A stretch of 64,000 bases of DNA, taken from Pollenia angustigena (Eukaryota > Arthropoda > Insecta > Diptera > Polleniidae). This document shows, piece after piece, positions 10,324-20,879 of this stretch (the stretch's first letter is position 1; each line of letters begins with the position of its first letter). The notes beneath the pieces are model-generated. The model was given only the letters and a program-made list of their open reading frames with translations. It was not told where the DNA came from and did not search any database. The stretch covers positions 261,224,339 through 261,288,338 of the forward strand of contig OV884057.1 of the NCBI GenBank assembly GCA_930367215.1. The letters are read 5' to 3'. A program made the translations under genes and the position numbers.

Positions 10324-11145
10324 TTAATGAATTACGTAATAAGCATACTTAATTTTAGCAATCCACTCGATATATGCCGAAACACGGGTATATATGGATG
10401 GCTTATTTCCAAGACCACAAGGTATGACGCCCCATGACACAATACCTACTAACTCGGCAGGGGCATTTTCAGTCTCTTTCACCAAAGGCCCACCGGAATC
10501 TCCCTTGCATGGTGTGTTGCCAGCATTTAGAGTATCTGAACAGATGTTGGTATCGACTATAAAAATGTCATTTGACCAGCGTTCTTTGCACAGGGCCCAG
10601 TCAACAATTCGAGTTTCCACAGTTTGCAAAATCTTGGCAGTATCAACTTCAAAAGCCTTGGTTCGCCCCCATCCATAAAGAATGGCATTACCATCTGGGA
10701 TATATTCGCGAGCTGGCAATGTAGCGGGTTGAACATATTCGTTAAACTCGAATGGCTGATCAACATGGAGTAAAGCAATATCGTAAGGTCTCACAACGCC
10801 ACAATACGATTCATGCACTCTGCCAAAATCAATAATTCTTTGTTGTGTGATTTCGCTTAACTCACCCTGCACATGAAGTCCAGCAACTACTCTCATACCA
10901 ACTGGGTTAACAGTAATACAATGTGCAGCAGTAAGAATCCACTCTTTATCAATAATAGTGCCACCACAATCGTGAGCACTGGTACTGTTTTGAGTTAAGG
11001 AGACTATGTATGGGGCAGAGTGGGGTTTAGCATCATGACCATTGATAATACGTTGCTGGAGAAAACCTGACCCAGGTTTACTATCAATATTTCCCGCATA
11101 AGCTGCACTAATAGCCACAGCGCACAAAAGTAAAACGACCTTCAT
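10324..11145 (-). CDS. Secreted chymotrypsin-like serine protease (S1A), copy 2
   Basis: Single-exon 273-residue paralogue of the 4419-5234 protease. Signal peptide residues 1-17 (LLLCAVAISAAYAG), propeptide to R32, mature start IINGHDAKP. The triad is intact: His75 (LTAAHC), Asp122 (YDIALLHV), Ser217 (CKGDSGGPL). Six cysteines are conserved. The S1 pocket differs from copy 1: Thr at the 189-equivalent (T211, then P212), Ser at 226 (KPSIY), Gly kept at 216. Both copies share the C-terminal tail WIAKIKYA(F/Y)YVIH. Long stretches are identical in the DNA (for example around 10703-10760 and 4798-4855), so gene conversion or recent duplication is possible. Function by family: extracellular endopeptidase, probably digestive; specificity is not predictable. 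Confidence 0.93.
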   Translation of the reverse strand: MKVVLLLCAVAISAAYAGNIDSKPGSGFLQQRIINGHDAKPHSAPYIVSLTQNSTSAHDCGGTIIDKEWILTAAHCITVNPVGMRVVAGLHVQGELSEITQQRIIDFGRVHESYCGVVRPYDIALLHVDQPFEFNEYVQPATLPAREYIPDGNAILYGWGRTKAFEVDTAKILQTVETRIVDWALCKERWSNDIFIVDTNICSDTLNAGNTPCKGDSGGPLVKETENAPAELVGIVSWGVIPCGLGNKPSIYTRVSAYIEWIAKIKYAYYVIH

Positions 11146-11199
11146 GACTGATTTATGACCGAACGAACAACACTAAAATCTTTTGGAGAATGAGAGAAG

Positions 11200-11207
11200 C
11201 TTTTATT
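11200..11207 (-). promoter_or_regulatory. Degenerate TATA box of protease gene 2
   Basis: AATAAAAG on the minus strand at the position of TATAAAAG in gene 1. The initiator-like TTAGTG and the leader are otherwise conserved. The first-base change would be expected to weaken TBP binding. Confidence 0.55.
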
Positions 11208-11739
11208 GTGATTTTATTATTAGAAATTACTAAAATAAAAAACTTAAGAACACTTAAGATAATAATAAAAATATTAAAGTAAATATTTTGTATTATCTTT
11301 AAAAGGAAATGTTTGTTTTTTAAACATTTAATTATTTAATTTTAATTTTTAATTAAATCGATGTGCCTTTTTTATCGCACTTATTACACAACCAAAAAAC
11401 AGATAATTTATTTCACTCATTGATGAAAATCAATGGAACATAAAGTGAAAAATAAGAAACGCTTTAAAATAAAGAGCTGCAGTAACAACAATATGCTAGT
11501 GTAACAGAGCAAATAAGAGGGCGGGTCAAAAAGAAAGTGAATTTTTCATTGACACACTAGTTTCTTGATAAAAAAAAAATCGGCTTATTTTTTATCAACA
11601 TACATATGTACTTCCCTTTGAGTACTTTATTCACACAGTGTGACCAGATAATATAAAGCTTAATCATCTTTTAAATAGATCTAAAGAAAAAAACTTTAAT
11701 GGCAAAAAAAAGAAGCAAAATTTTTTTATAGCCTCCTAA

Positions 11740-11881
11740 GTGCTGGTTCACACACGTCAAGTTTGACTCTTCAAGTCTTGAGTTTTTAGGAGAGAGGGGA
11801 AAAGATATGGCATTCTCTTTTCCCTTCTCTCCTAAAAGCTCAAGACTTGACGAGTCAAACTTGACGTGTGTGAACCGGCAC
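11740..11881. mobile_element. 142 bp hairpin MITE (GTGCCGGTTCACAC type)
   Basis: Nearly perfect inverted arms of about 65 bp (left starts gtgctggttcacacacg, right ends cgtgtgtgaaccggcac) with a tiny loop. A 3-bp duplication, taa, lies on both sides (11737-11739 and 11882-11884), matching Harbinger-type TWA targets. Related copies are at 60458 (broken right arm) and, by its ends, 56294. Confidence 0.8.
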
Positions 11882-11954
11882 TAATAGTAACTTTTAATTA
11901 TTTCAATATTTTTCAGAGAATAAATAGTGTTTATGTAAGTTAATCTATATTTAT

Positions 11955-12600
11955 AAAGTTGTAACATTACTGACTGGCTGATTCATCATCGCACAGCCTA
12001 AACGTCTAAAGCTTAAAAGTTGAAATTGGGACCGGAGATTGATCTCTCGCCAAATCGATCCACTAAGAGGGGATTTTTCGAATGCTTAGGGGGCAAAAAC
12101 GTGTAAATTCGATAACCTCATATCTCATAAACTAAAAGAGATACAAAAGCAAATTCAAAACATATCGTTGTTCATTAAAAAAATAAGCGGAGCGGAGTCT
12201 GATACTTTTTTAGCCCGGCCCTTTTAGGGAGTAAACGGGTAAAACCTGTATTTTGGAACTTTTTTGTTCCCTCATCTTTGAAACCAATAAACATGGAAAA
12301 AATTATAGCAAATTCGTAACTTTTCCAAAATATACAAATATCCATTTGGTACATCTTCGAAATTGGAATGTTTAAGGGGTGAAAATTGTATCTATTTTTG
12401 ATACATTTTTTACAAAAAAATTTTCTTCCTTCATTGCCATATGCATACAAATTAACGAGGTTTTCTTTTCTACACAAAAATTATCAACTTCTAAAAAAGT
12501 TGCATGTTAGAATGGTCAAAAATTTTTTTTTTTAGTTTTTCAGATTGGACACCCCGTTAATTTGTTACATGTATTCATAGCAATAATATTGTATAATTTT
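11955..12600. repeat. Possible old dispersed repeat
   Basis: The start (tactgactggctgattcatc, then cgcacagcctaaacg) resembles a dispersed repeat I associate with insect genomes. There is no partner in this window and no clear end, so this is weak. No coding region is supported. Confidence 0.3.
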
Positions 12601-12872
12601 AGTTGGCTTGCTCAACCAGAAAAGGGTACTCAATCGAGTGCGAATTTTGGCATTTTTGAGTAAAATGCCCGATTTTTATTTAAAAAAACTTTTATTTTAC
12701 ACTCCTTGTGATTCAGCGATGTTTGGGATACATTACCAAAAGATCTCTTGAGAGTCTTACGACTGATATATGTAGCTAGAAAATAACAAGTTCGTGATGA
12801 TAACAACAAGCTAATAGAGCTCACAATGATTGTTTTGTAATACGGGGCCAATAAATACATCATGCCCGATGG

Positions 12873-15060
12873 CAGGGCTGTCAGATATGGCGATTTCTCG
12901 CCAAGCATGGCGATTTTAAACGTGTTGGGCGATGGGATTTTCCATTTGGCGACTGGCGACTTTTGTGGCGATTTTTGATATAACTGGCGATTTACTTGGC
13001 TATTTTTACCATTCATATTATTTCAGCGATTTAAAAATAAAAAATTTGCACTTTTATTTACATAAGCGGAGTTAGGCCTCTCGAGCTAAATATATATAAA
13101 TATTATAAATAAATATCATTTTTTGTTATCATTACTAGTTTCAAAAAAAATCTGACTAATTTTTTCACATGATTTTTGTTTTATTATCATTTTAAGTGAA
13201 TTTTATATTTAGTAACAATTGAATTCCAAGGTTTAAAAACGGCAGTCGAAACTAAAACCAGTCGAACAAAAAACGAAAATTGGTCTACAATTTTTCTTTT
13301 TGATTTGGTTTGACAGCGACTATTTTCACTTAATGAATTACAAGTAAAAGCAAATGTTTTTTTTTTTTTTTTTTGCCAATGAAGAAGTGGAACAATTGGC
13401 AGTTTTTCAACTTCGAATGCAGTTTTTTTACACACTGCTTAAATCTAATAGTACGTATGCAGGTCAAAACACCAGTAATGAAATCGATGAGCCTGAAGTG
13501 TACGATCTTATAGACTTGTGTGCCTAATTTTAGTTTTTTTTAACTGAATAAATGATCTCCATTTTACGTTATTTAAAAAAAAAATAGCAGATACTAAACA
13601 AAATTTACTTGCGGCGACTTTTTTGTATTTTTTTCTCAGTTTTTGGCTATTTTTGACTGCAATATTATATCAGCTTTTTGTGTATGCAACATTTAATTAA
13701 AAACCAGTTAGAGTGCTATATTCGGCTGTGCCGAATCTTTGATACCCTCCACCGACACTTCGAATGTTTTAGGAGTAATATCTGTATGATGTCTATTTAT
13801 TATTATAATCTTTGTAAAAACAGACATCTGCATTAAAATTTGTTGCGGTTTAGACCTATATAAAATTATTGATCGACAATCAGAATCAATTTTAAAAAGT
13901 TTGAGTAGAATATCAGTTTAAGATGAACTTAAATGATTTTCAAGAGAACAAATTATATAAAAGCCATGTTAAGCTATGAACCAATCATCCCAAATTCTGC
14001 AGAACGATTTCTGGTATTAAAAACATAAATTTCAATACAGCGGTGCAATTAGTTTAAGCGTTTGCAGTAAATTTCAGAAGGCTGCTGAAATGGAATCTAA
14101 GGAAAATTATGGACCGTATATCACAAAATTGCATAACATTTTTTCTGGCCATATGAAGCTAAACTGGAAGAAAGTTTACCGCGTATTTAATTATTTTACC
14201 AGAGTGGGCTTTATATGAGGCCTATGGTAAGTTATGCACCGAACTTCACCAAATTTCACAGTGTCATTTCTAGTTCTATAAAACTGTGATGTATCAAATT
14301 TTGTTATGATAGCATTCTTTTTTACGTTTTTAGGCGTACTAAGCTGTTTTCCGGGAGTAAGGTTTATATGGGGCCTATGTTAAATTATGGACCGATCTTC
14401 ACGAAACTTAGCAGTTTCATTTCTAGTCCTATTTAACTGTGACGTCCCAAAATTTGTTATGATAGCATTGTTAGTTAGGGTTTTAGGCTTACTATACTCT
14501 TTTCCGGGAGTAGGGCTTATATGGGGCCTAGGGTAAATCATGGACGGATCTTCAAGAAATTTTACAGCGTGATTTCTTGTTACATAAAACGAACTGTTGC
14601 GAAATCTTATATCATTCTGTGCATTTTTCCACCATGTATGTTAGTTTTTGTAACAAAATTAACAATTTTTTTTAGGTGGTGGTTCCACATTTTGATTCAT
14701 AGCTCAGATCCTATTGAACCGATTTTGCTGGATTTCAATCCCAAACTGCTTAGGATAACAACAAGCAATTTGACACCAAGTTTGTTTATTTCTTTTGAGT
14801 TTTTCGAAAGTGAACGTGTTTTCAACAGACGGACATGGCTAAATCGACTTAAAATTACTCAAGGACCCAGAATATATATACTTTATAGGGTCTGAGATGA
14901 ATAATAAAAAAGTTTCACACGGAATGACAAACTTAATATACCCTCTTCACAACTAATTGTGGTGGAGGGTATAAAAAAGATTTCGAAAACTGAACAAAAT
15001 TGACGTTTGGCGAGTTTTGGCGATTTCTGGCATCCGGTTTGACAACCTCTGACAACCCTG
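12873..15060. mobile_element. hAT-like element with 8-bp target duplication
   Basis: The termini are inverted: CAGGGCTGTCAGA at the left, TCTGACAACCCTG at the right. Flanking 8-bp words are cccgatgg (12865-12872) and ctcgatgg (15061-15068), 7 of 8 equal, the signature of hAT insertion. Internal tggcgattt words recur near both ends. No transposase is legible. A Helentron-like repeat (13706-14974) is nested inside. Confidence 0.75.
13706..14974 (+). mobile_element. Helentron-like (DINE-type) repeat, copy A
   Basis: Starts agttagagtgctatattcgg and has a subterminal gataccctccacc that is inverted at the 3' end (gtggtggagggtat, as part of a small hairpin around ctaatt). The core is a tandem repeat of about 153 bp built on ttttccgggagtagggtt and tatggggcc. 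The 3' domain contains cattttgattcatagctcag and ctttatagggtctgagatga. The architecture (subterminal inverted repeats, internal tandem repeats, terminal hairpin) fits DINE/Helentron-associated elements; that class is inference. Other copies: 35491, 49415, 54935. Confidence 0.7.
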
Positions 15061-15087
15061 CTCGATGGTTGGCAAGACTGCTGTATG

Positions 15088-15608
15088 CAGTGATGCCAAC
15101 TTAGTGCTTTTGGCACTATTTATGGTGCTTTTTGATGCCTCAAAGCGCCACAATTTTATCCATAGTGCCAAACTAAACAAAAGCACTAACTTGGTGCTTT
15201 TTCAATTTTTTTTAGTGCCTTTAGTGTTTTTACAATTTTAAAATGATTTGGATGATATTATTTTTATTGAAGATAATAATAATACATTTAAAAATGTTTA
15301 TATACAAATGTAAATATATTTATTATTTAATCTTAAATGCAAATGGTCCTCATCAACGCCGTCGCCTTTTTTTAAATTTTGGAGGTATCAAAGTAATGCG
15401 CATATTCACTGGTTGCTTAGGCCAGATCGTCAGGAAACTTCATCCATAAAGATTTTAGGAGGCACAGCCGAATGCAACTTGTTTTGTGTTTATTTAAATT
15501 GTAAAAAGGCTTAGTGCTTTTTTACGCTTTTTTTTGCTCGAAAAAGTGCTTTTTAGTACTTTTTTAATTTTTAAAGTGCTTTTTGCTCTCAAAAAGTTGG
15601 CATCACTA
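15088..15608. mobile_element. 521 bp hAT MITE with perfect 8-bp target duplication
   Basis: Inverted ends CAGTGATGCCAACTT at the left and AAGTTGGCATCACTA at the right. The 8-bp word gctgtatg flanks both sides exactly (15080-15087, 15609-15616). Internal sequence is rich in agtgcttttt words. No transposase. Confidence 0.88.
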
Positions 15609-16045
15609 GCTGTATGCTATGAAGATTTTTCTCTTTCAAAATAATTCTCAAGTATTTAAGCTTACCAAAAGAGAAGAAAAATACATTGTTCGACTTGTTA
15701 GTTTCGGTGAACTCATATATACAAACATTTGGATCGAAGCGCCTTTGGCTGCAGATGCAGCGGTTAATGACCTCCAACTTTGGAAGAGATTAAAATAATG
15801 CGAAGTCAATGATTCCGAAATCAGTGCAGCAGCAAGAGTTGTCTTAGAGCGTCACTTGTGGTACTTATCTGATGAGCTACGACGAGAAAATGGCCATTGC
15901 ACAAAGAATGGATATTGACGGCGGTTCTCGTTTAGTAAAAAATGAATCTGCCAATTTATCGACGGAAGCCACATAAGAAGCCTTTGCATCGCGAAGAACG
16001 CTCTCAGTTCTAGAAATCATGGACTCGTTCTTGCAATAATCTTAA

Positions 16046-16255
16046 CGACACTGCGGAGAGGGGTGTAAAACTATTCGAAGATTACAATACGATACATACT
16101 CATTAGCAATAAGGGAGAAAAATTAATTTACTTTATGTCGTTGAACAGAACAGGAAGACTGAAACTTCCCAAACAATGATACCAAACTTAGTTTGAAGAT
16201 GAAAAAATTTTTATTATATTGTGTGTGTTTATACTATTTACTGCACCCTTAGGCC
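16046..16255. other. Unassigned filler
   Basis: No gene or repeat structure recognised. Confidence 0.4.
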
Positions 16256-16384
16256 AACAAGGTTCTATCTGACATTTTTTCCAAAAGAGTTTATATCACA
16301 TCGCTATAAATCGACTACGGACTTTCAGCTTCTGAGATATTTTTTCAGGTCACGAGGTTATAACTGACTGATAGAACCTTGTTA
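16256..16384. mobile_element. Small TIR/hairpin element
   Basis: aacaaggttctatctg at 16256 is inverted at 16369-16384 (gatagaaccttgtt), giving a 129 bp unit. No target duplication is readable. Confidence 0.55.
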
Positions 16385-17656
16385 ACTTAGAAAACCATGT
16401 TGCTCATATTCAATTACATATATATTATACAAATATGTATACGAATAGAGCCAACTGTCTTGATACTTTTTCAAAAACGGTTGTCTTACCTTGTGGTATT
16501 TTCAGTAGTTGTCAATATTGTATGTTATTTCAATGACTTATACAGGTATCTAATTACTCAACTATAACTTTGAGGAAATCTACTTTGAGTTTAAAACATA
16601 AATTTAATCAACTTATTAACTTTAATATTTTGTTGTTAAATATGTAGTTTTACTACGATTTAAATTGCCAAAAGAAACATCCCAATAAAAATGGAGCTTC
16701 AGACGTAACAGTTTTATAAGGAAGAAATGTTAAAGTTTCGTTAACCATCTCGCTCAAGGAAAACATAAATTGTATGTGTTTATTTCAACGCATACAAAAA
16801 CTGGTGAGGTAACGATCAGCTTTACACGCTGAATTTTTTGTTGTTACAGTTATTCCTTAACATTCATTCTCCCTTACAAACCTGCTTCTTAGTAAAATAT
16901 GCTGTGGCGCTTAAACTTTGTTAAGTGTTCGTTCACTTAACTTCTTTTGTCTTATTCCGTGGCGTTTAAATGTGCACTTACATTTTAAAAGGTACAGTTA
17001 GTGCTTCGCGAAATAAGAAAATTTTTATTTGGATGGTGGTCAGATTCGTTATTGAAAATTTTATAAGTTTGGAACAAGCAGTCATCGAGGAAACACAAGT
17101 AACTTGGCAACCAATGAATACTTTGTGGAAGTGGATGAACCAAATGATACATTAACATCTGAAAAACAAAAGCCAAACATTTTGTAGCCGAAACGAGCGA
17201 CGAAGAAAACAGCAGGCAGGGCAAAGTTATACAAGCTCTCTGGGAAAAGACATAGCTCGAAAATAAATTTTGAATTAACAAAATTGCTTTACGACCTGTA
17301 AATATGACTATCAAGCTGTTTTTAGACAAAACTAGCTCTTCGAATTCTTGAGGGATTTTTTTTTGTTAGATCAAGAAGAAAATTCAAATTATGTTTTGAA
17401 ATCAACTAAGAGCTTTTAAAGTGCTCGAAAAGAAATAAATCGAGAAATTCGCGTCAAAACTACTTTTTTAACTACATTGCAGAATTGTCTGGAAATATGA
17501 TTCGCGTTTGTAAGCCATTAATTAACAACGCACACGAAAATAAAGAAAATGTAACTGTCGTAGCTAAAAGATGTAATAAGGGGTTAAAATCCTTAAAATT
17601 TCTAAAGACGAGGTTCTTGAACTAAAAACACATTTTACATCATTTGCAGGAATATA
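16385..17656. other. No gene recognised
   Basis: A 114-codon minus-strand frame (16985-17329) and short plus-strand frames, one with VEVDEPNDTLTSEKQKPN near 17125, could be TE debris, but nothing is recognisable. No repeat partner is found in the window. Confidence 0.4.
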
Positions 17657-17905
17657 GGCCTAAGCAAAATGTACATAACGTGGCTTAAGCAACTGCATTT
17701 AAATCGTATGTATGTACTTATATTGAACTTAAGGAAATTTTTAATAAAAATTTGAGAAATTGTTATTTGCTAAAGCAAAGTGCGAAACTGATTGGGCATT
17801 CGGTACGGAATCAGTGTTTTTTATTTGGTTTTTTAAATGCATTTGAGAGGCTTTTCGTTAATTTTTGACTGTAGATTAAGCTCGTAGCACGCATAACTTA
17901 AAAAA
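17657..17905. repeat. MITE copy flanking the palindromic element (left)
   Basis: Inverted and diverged copy of 24533-24801. Shared words include ggtacggaatca, tgaacttaaggaaa and catttgagag. Its right end abuts the TA of the 5.96 kb element. Confidence 0.65.
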
Positions 17906-18329
17906 TGAATATACAGTACTTTTCGTTTATAGTCACTACGATTATAGTCACATTAGCGATATAGTCCATTTTATCTGTTTATTTTGCCGCTATAAGTTAA
18001 TTTAATATAAAATATTAACTTTATAGTCCATTTAGCGATGTAAGCACATTTGCCATATATGCCATCTATCAACAGTCATCAAAGGGCAAAGTAAAGCAAA
18101 TTAATGGCGTTATAGTCACATTAGCAAAATTTACTAAGTTCTTTTTAGTTTTCGAATCAAAAATTCATCCAAAGAAAGAATGAATTAAATCATTTAATTT
18201 TTGTCATCAACTCTCTAATCGTAAAAAATTTGTTTTTGCCGTTGGTATCAGCTATGAATATATTTTCAGTGTTTAAAATTCAGTCGCCAGTTTTTTTTTT
18301 TTAACAGGCAACTATGCTGAAAATAGTTC

Positions 18330-19640
18330 GAAACATCAATTTTCATCCACACTCATACTTAAATCAGTTGAACTGTGTGCGCACAGTTACTGAAAAAACA
18401 GTAACACAATTTACTTTTTTTTCAGCAGTCAAAAGAATCAGCAGCCGACTCACTCCATTTTAGCACACAGACGCTGAACTGGCGACTGAAACACAGAAGC
18501 TGATGTGTTTACAGTTGACGTAAACATTTTTTTTTAGTTTACTAAACGACGTAGCTAGAAACTGGCAGTTCGACTGTATAGTCGCGTAACGCAAACTGGC
18601 TGGTGACTATATTGAGTTCTGTTCACTTAAAAATACATTTGTTTTGTTGTTGAAAAAGAAAAGAGAAATACAATTACATACGTACATATGTATGTATGTA
18701 TTAATAGAATGAAGAAACTTATTTGTAATGTTTGGAATGTCAATTATAATACTTTTTATTTAAAAATATTTATTTGTGCTTTATATATTTACATAGGAAT
18801 TTAATAAAAAATTGTTTTTAAGATAAAATGAAAATAAGATTTTCTATAGAAAAAATAACAAACATACAAATTTTTTCTGTTAGTTTAAAATATTATAAGT
18901 TTCCACTAAAATGATTTATTAACTATTTTATTTTTAAATCAAGCTCTAGGTCTTTTTAATATTAAATTATTTATTTTCGATAATAATAATAAAAACACCT
19001 AGAGCTTGATTTAAAAATAAAACAGTTATTAAATTAAAAAAGGTCAAATAAAAGCTAAATATAAAATTATTTATAATAATCTAAGTTTTTTTTGTTTTGT
19101 TTATACATAGGTATTTTAATTATTATATACCTTTTTATATTTATTTATTTACATATGTCTATAGAACATTGTCCCTTGCAGACTATTTAAAGAACTTAAA
19201 TTAGTTAATTCAAAATAATATATACAATTTTTTAAGTATTATTTACAAGATTTAAATACTATTTACAAAATATTATTATAAAAATTATATTTAAATGTGA
19301 TTATTTCTCATATTATAAAAAAGAAAAGAATTATAGTTATGTTTTGATGAGCTAAATTCCATTATAAAATGATGCGACAATTTATTAACCCAGCAAAAAC
19401 TTTACTTACAATCCTTCTTTTAATGACTTCAAGAATTCATTACTTTGTAGCTTTATTCGCCACTTTTTGGACTATTAGTTATTAAATAATAACTTTATTA
19501 TTATATCTTAAATATACAGAAAAATTTAAATTTTTATTATGTCAATAAAAATGTCATTATAGTCATTATAATAAAAAAACATAGTTTTTTAATACAAAAA
19601 CTACACTGCCCCGGTAGACTAGCTGGTAGAGAGCTACCCT
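18330..19640 (+). repeat. Left arm of the 1.3 kb inverted repeat
   Basis: Near-identical to the reverse complement of 22275-23590, for example cgacgtagctagaaactggc at 18550 and gccagtttctagctacgtcg at 23355. It contains a nested small palindrome at 18929-19026 (atcaagctctaggt inverted) and ends with part of a SINE head (19607-19640). Confidence 0.88.
19607..19640 (+). repeat. Truncated tRNA-like SINE head
   Basis: gccccggtagactagctgg then tagagagcta matches the A-box part of the complete copy at 22254-22326. It is cut at 19640 by an unrelated ccctacaagaa word. Confidence 0.65.
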
Positions 19641-19800
19641 ACAAGAATAGTGACGGTCATTTGACCTATCATATGACCGACATTGCTGATACAGATATCG
19701 GTCATCGCGTAGAACAAAGTGTCTATCATTTTCTTAAGGCCAACGTGAAAAAAATGACCTAAACTTTTGTGTACGTGTGATTTTGCATCCTTCTTTAACC
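19641..19800. repeat. Dispersed repeat with CCCTACAAGAA end
   Basis: ccctacaagaatagtgac at 19641 and attttcttaaggccaacgtg at 19729 match words in 31335-31484 and 32290-32402. This is probably one end of a low-copy element. No coding. Confidence 0.45.
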
Positions 19801-19861
19801 TATGAATTTTGTGGTAGATAAAACATATATCTGAGCTGTTTACTCTTATACTCTTTACATA

Positions 19862-19957
19862 TCAGTACTGATGTATGAACCGGACACAGCTGACTAGTCA
19901 GTACTGATGCATATACCGGCCACAGCTGACTAGTCAGTACTGATGCATATATTCGTC
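19862..19957. repeat. 36 bp tandem repeat
   Basis: About 2.7 copies of a unit containing tcagtactgatg, cggccacagctg and actag, starting near 19862, 19898 and 19933. Located in the centre of the palindromic element. Confidence 0.75.
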
Positions 19958-20129
19958 AATGTTGACGTACTTTTTAGCTTAAAAAAACACGATTCATTTT
20001 ATTCAATTCTCATACATATTTTTGTTTTTTATTTAAAATAAAATTCAATATTTGTTCCTTTTACAAAATAAGTTAAATAAATAAATAATTATTTTTTGTC
20101 CTATGAGGTAATTTAAATTTTATAAAGCA

Positions 20130-20330
20130 TTTTTGCAATAGTCCCAACTTCAATATTTCACTTGGTTTTTGCTTAAGTCAACCTTTGGTTAACATTGATG
20201 CTTAGAATATCTTATAGTTTCATTAGAATCATTCCTAAGTATATGTTTACATCTATAGCATCAATGTTAACCAAAGGTTGGCTTAAGCAAAAACCAAGTA
20301 AAATATTTAAAGAATGGGAATATTGCAAAA
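20130..20330. mobile_element. Hairpin MITE in element centre
   Basis: Arms of about 72 bp (ggtttttgcttaagtcaacc and ggttggcttaagcaaaaacc) flank a 55 bp spacer. Nested in the 5.96 kb element. Confidence 0.75.
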
Positions 20331-20504
20331 AGGCTTAATAAAACAGGGACCGTGACAGTTATTCGTCCTTTCATAAACGTCAGATGATAACAGTTTTTTT
20401 TATTAAATATTAGACGTTGCTCGTAACCAATAGTTTTATTAAAAAGTTATTGGTTTTTGCAAAACGTTTGGCTAGATCAAACACCATTTAACTGTTTTTA
20501 AATA

Positions 20505-20849
20505 TCATTTGTACAATTCTGCTACATATTGTATCCATTCGAAACGTTTGCCGTGTTTAGTTTTTACTAAAAGCTTTTTAGACAATTTGTTAAACCATAA
20601 AGAGTGTCTGATTCCCCACAATTGTAAAGAGCTCGCACTAAAGAGGTCACTGTGCGATCAAGAAGTGCTAGATTTGTGTTTTTCGCTACAATTTGCAAAA
20701 TACTGTAAAATAAAAAAAAAAAATACTTAATTTTATTTGAAAACTAATTTTTATGATAACATACCTCTGAATATCGTATAACCAACTCTGGCTCCTTACA
20801 ATGCAACCAAATCAAGTTGACTGCTGTATATATGCGTTTGCACCATTCA
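20505..20849 (-). pseudogene. Captured fragment of a second host gene (two exons)
   Basis: The minus strand shows an acceptor (ctgcag) before an 85 bp exon at 20849-20765 (EWCKRIYTAVNLIWLHCKEP then ELVIRYSE) and a gtatg donor. A 62 bp intron follows, ending ttttacag. A second exon (20702-20505) reads LLDRTVTSLVRALYNCGESD then TLYGL, and after a frameshift KTKHGKRFEWIQYVAELY to a stop. The splice signals and protein-like composition indicate real exons taken at DNA level. The one-base phase mismatch between exons and the internal frameshift make it non-functional. I do not recognise the gene; an alpha-helical protein such as a PIKK-type FAT region is only a guess. Confidence 0.6.
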
Positions 20850-20879
20850 CTGCAGGTGGAAGAATTAACACGGAAAAAT

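Larger units (their letters stand above)
9365..11520. repeat. Tandem segmental duplication, unit B (protease gene 2)
   Basis: Direct repeat of unit A at 4085-6605. It differs by the 637 bp element at 9497-10134, inserted in the 3' flank of the protease gene. Unit A reads straight through this point at about 4225 (actagcaaaacatttcg against ttaagcaaaacatttcg). Confidence 0.8.
12690..16045 (+). pseudogene. Decayed coding region split by two hAT insertions
   Basis: When the two hAT elements (12873-15060, 15088-15608) are ignored, the flanks join into one old coding-like region. Before the insertions about 12720-12830 is readable. After them come FFSFKIILKYLSLPKEKKNT-like sequence and, at 15800-15880, NDSEISAAARVVLERHLWYL followed by SDEL. 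That last motif resembles uncharacterised TE-associated insect proteins I have seen, but I cannot name the family. Several stops and frameshifts are present, so it is not functional. Confidence 0.45.

Noticed and set aside
12630..13016. 128-codon minus-strand frame
   Set aside because: It crosses the left boundary of the hAT element at 12873, so it cannot be an ancestral gene.
14521..14895. 124-codon frame; similar ones at 36694-36963, 49395-49613 and 54900-55187
   Set aside because: All lie in the conserved 3' domain of the Helentron-like repeat; similarity reflects the DNA repeat and no protein motif is seen.
16985..17329. 114-codon minus-strand frame
   Set aside because: Hydrophobic, unrecognisable and without repeat partner or splice context; not enough to call a gene.
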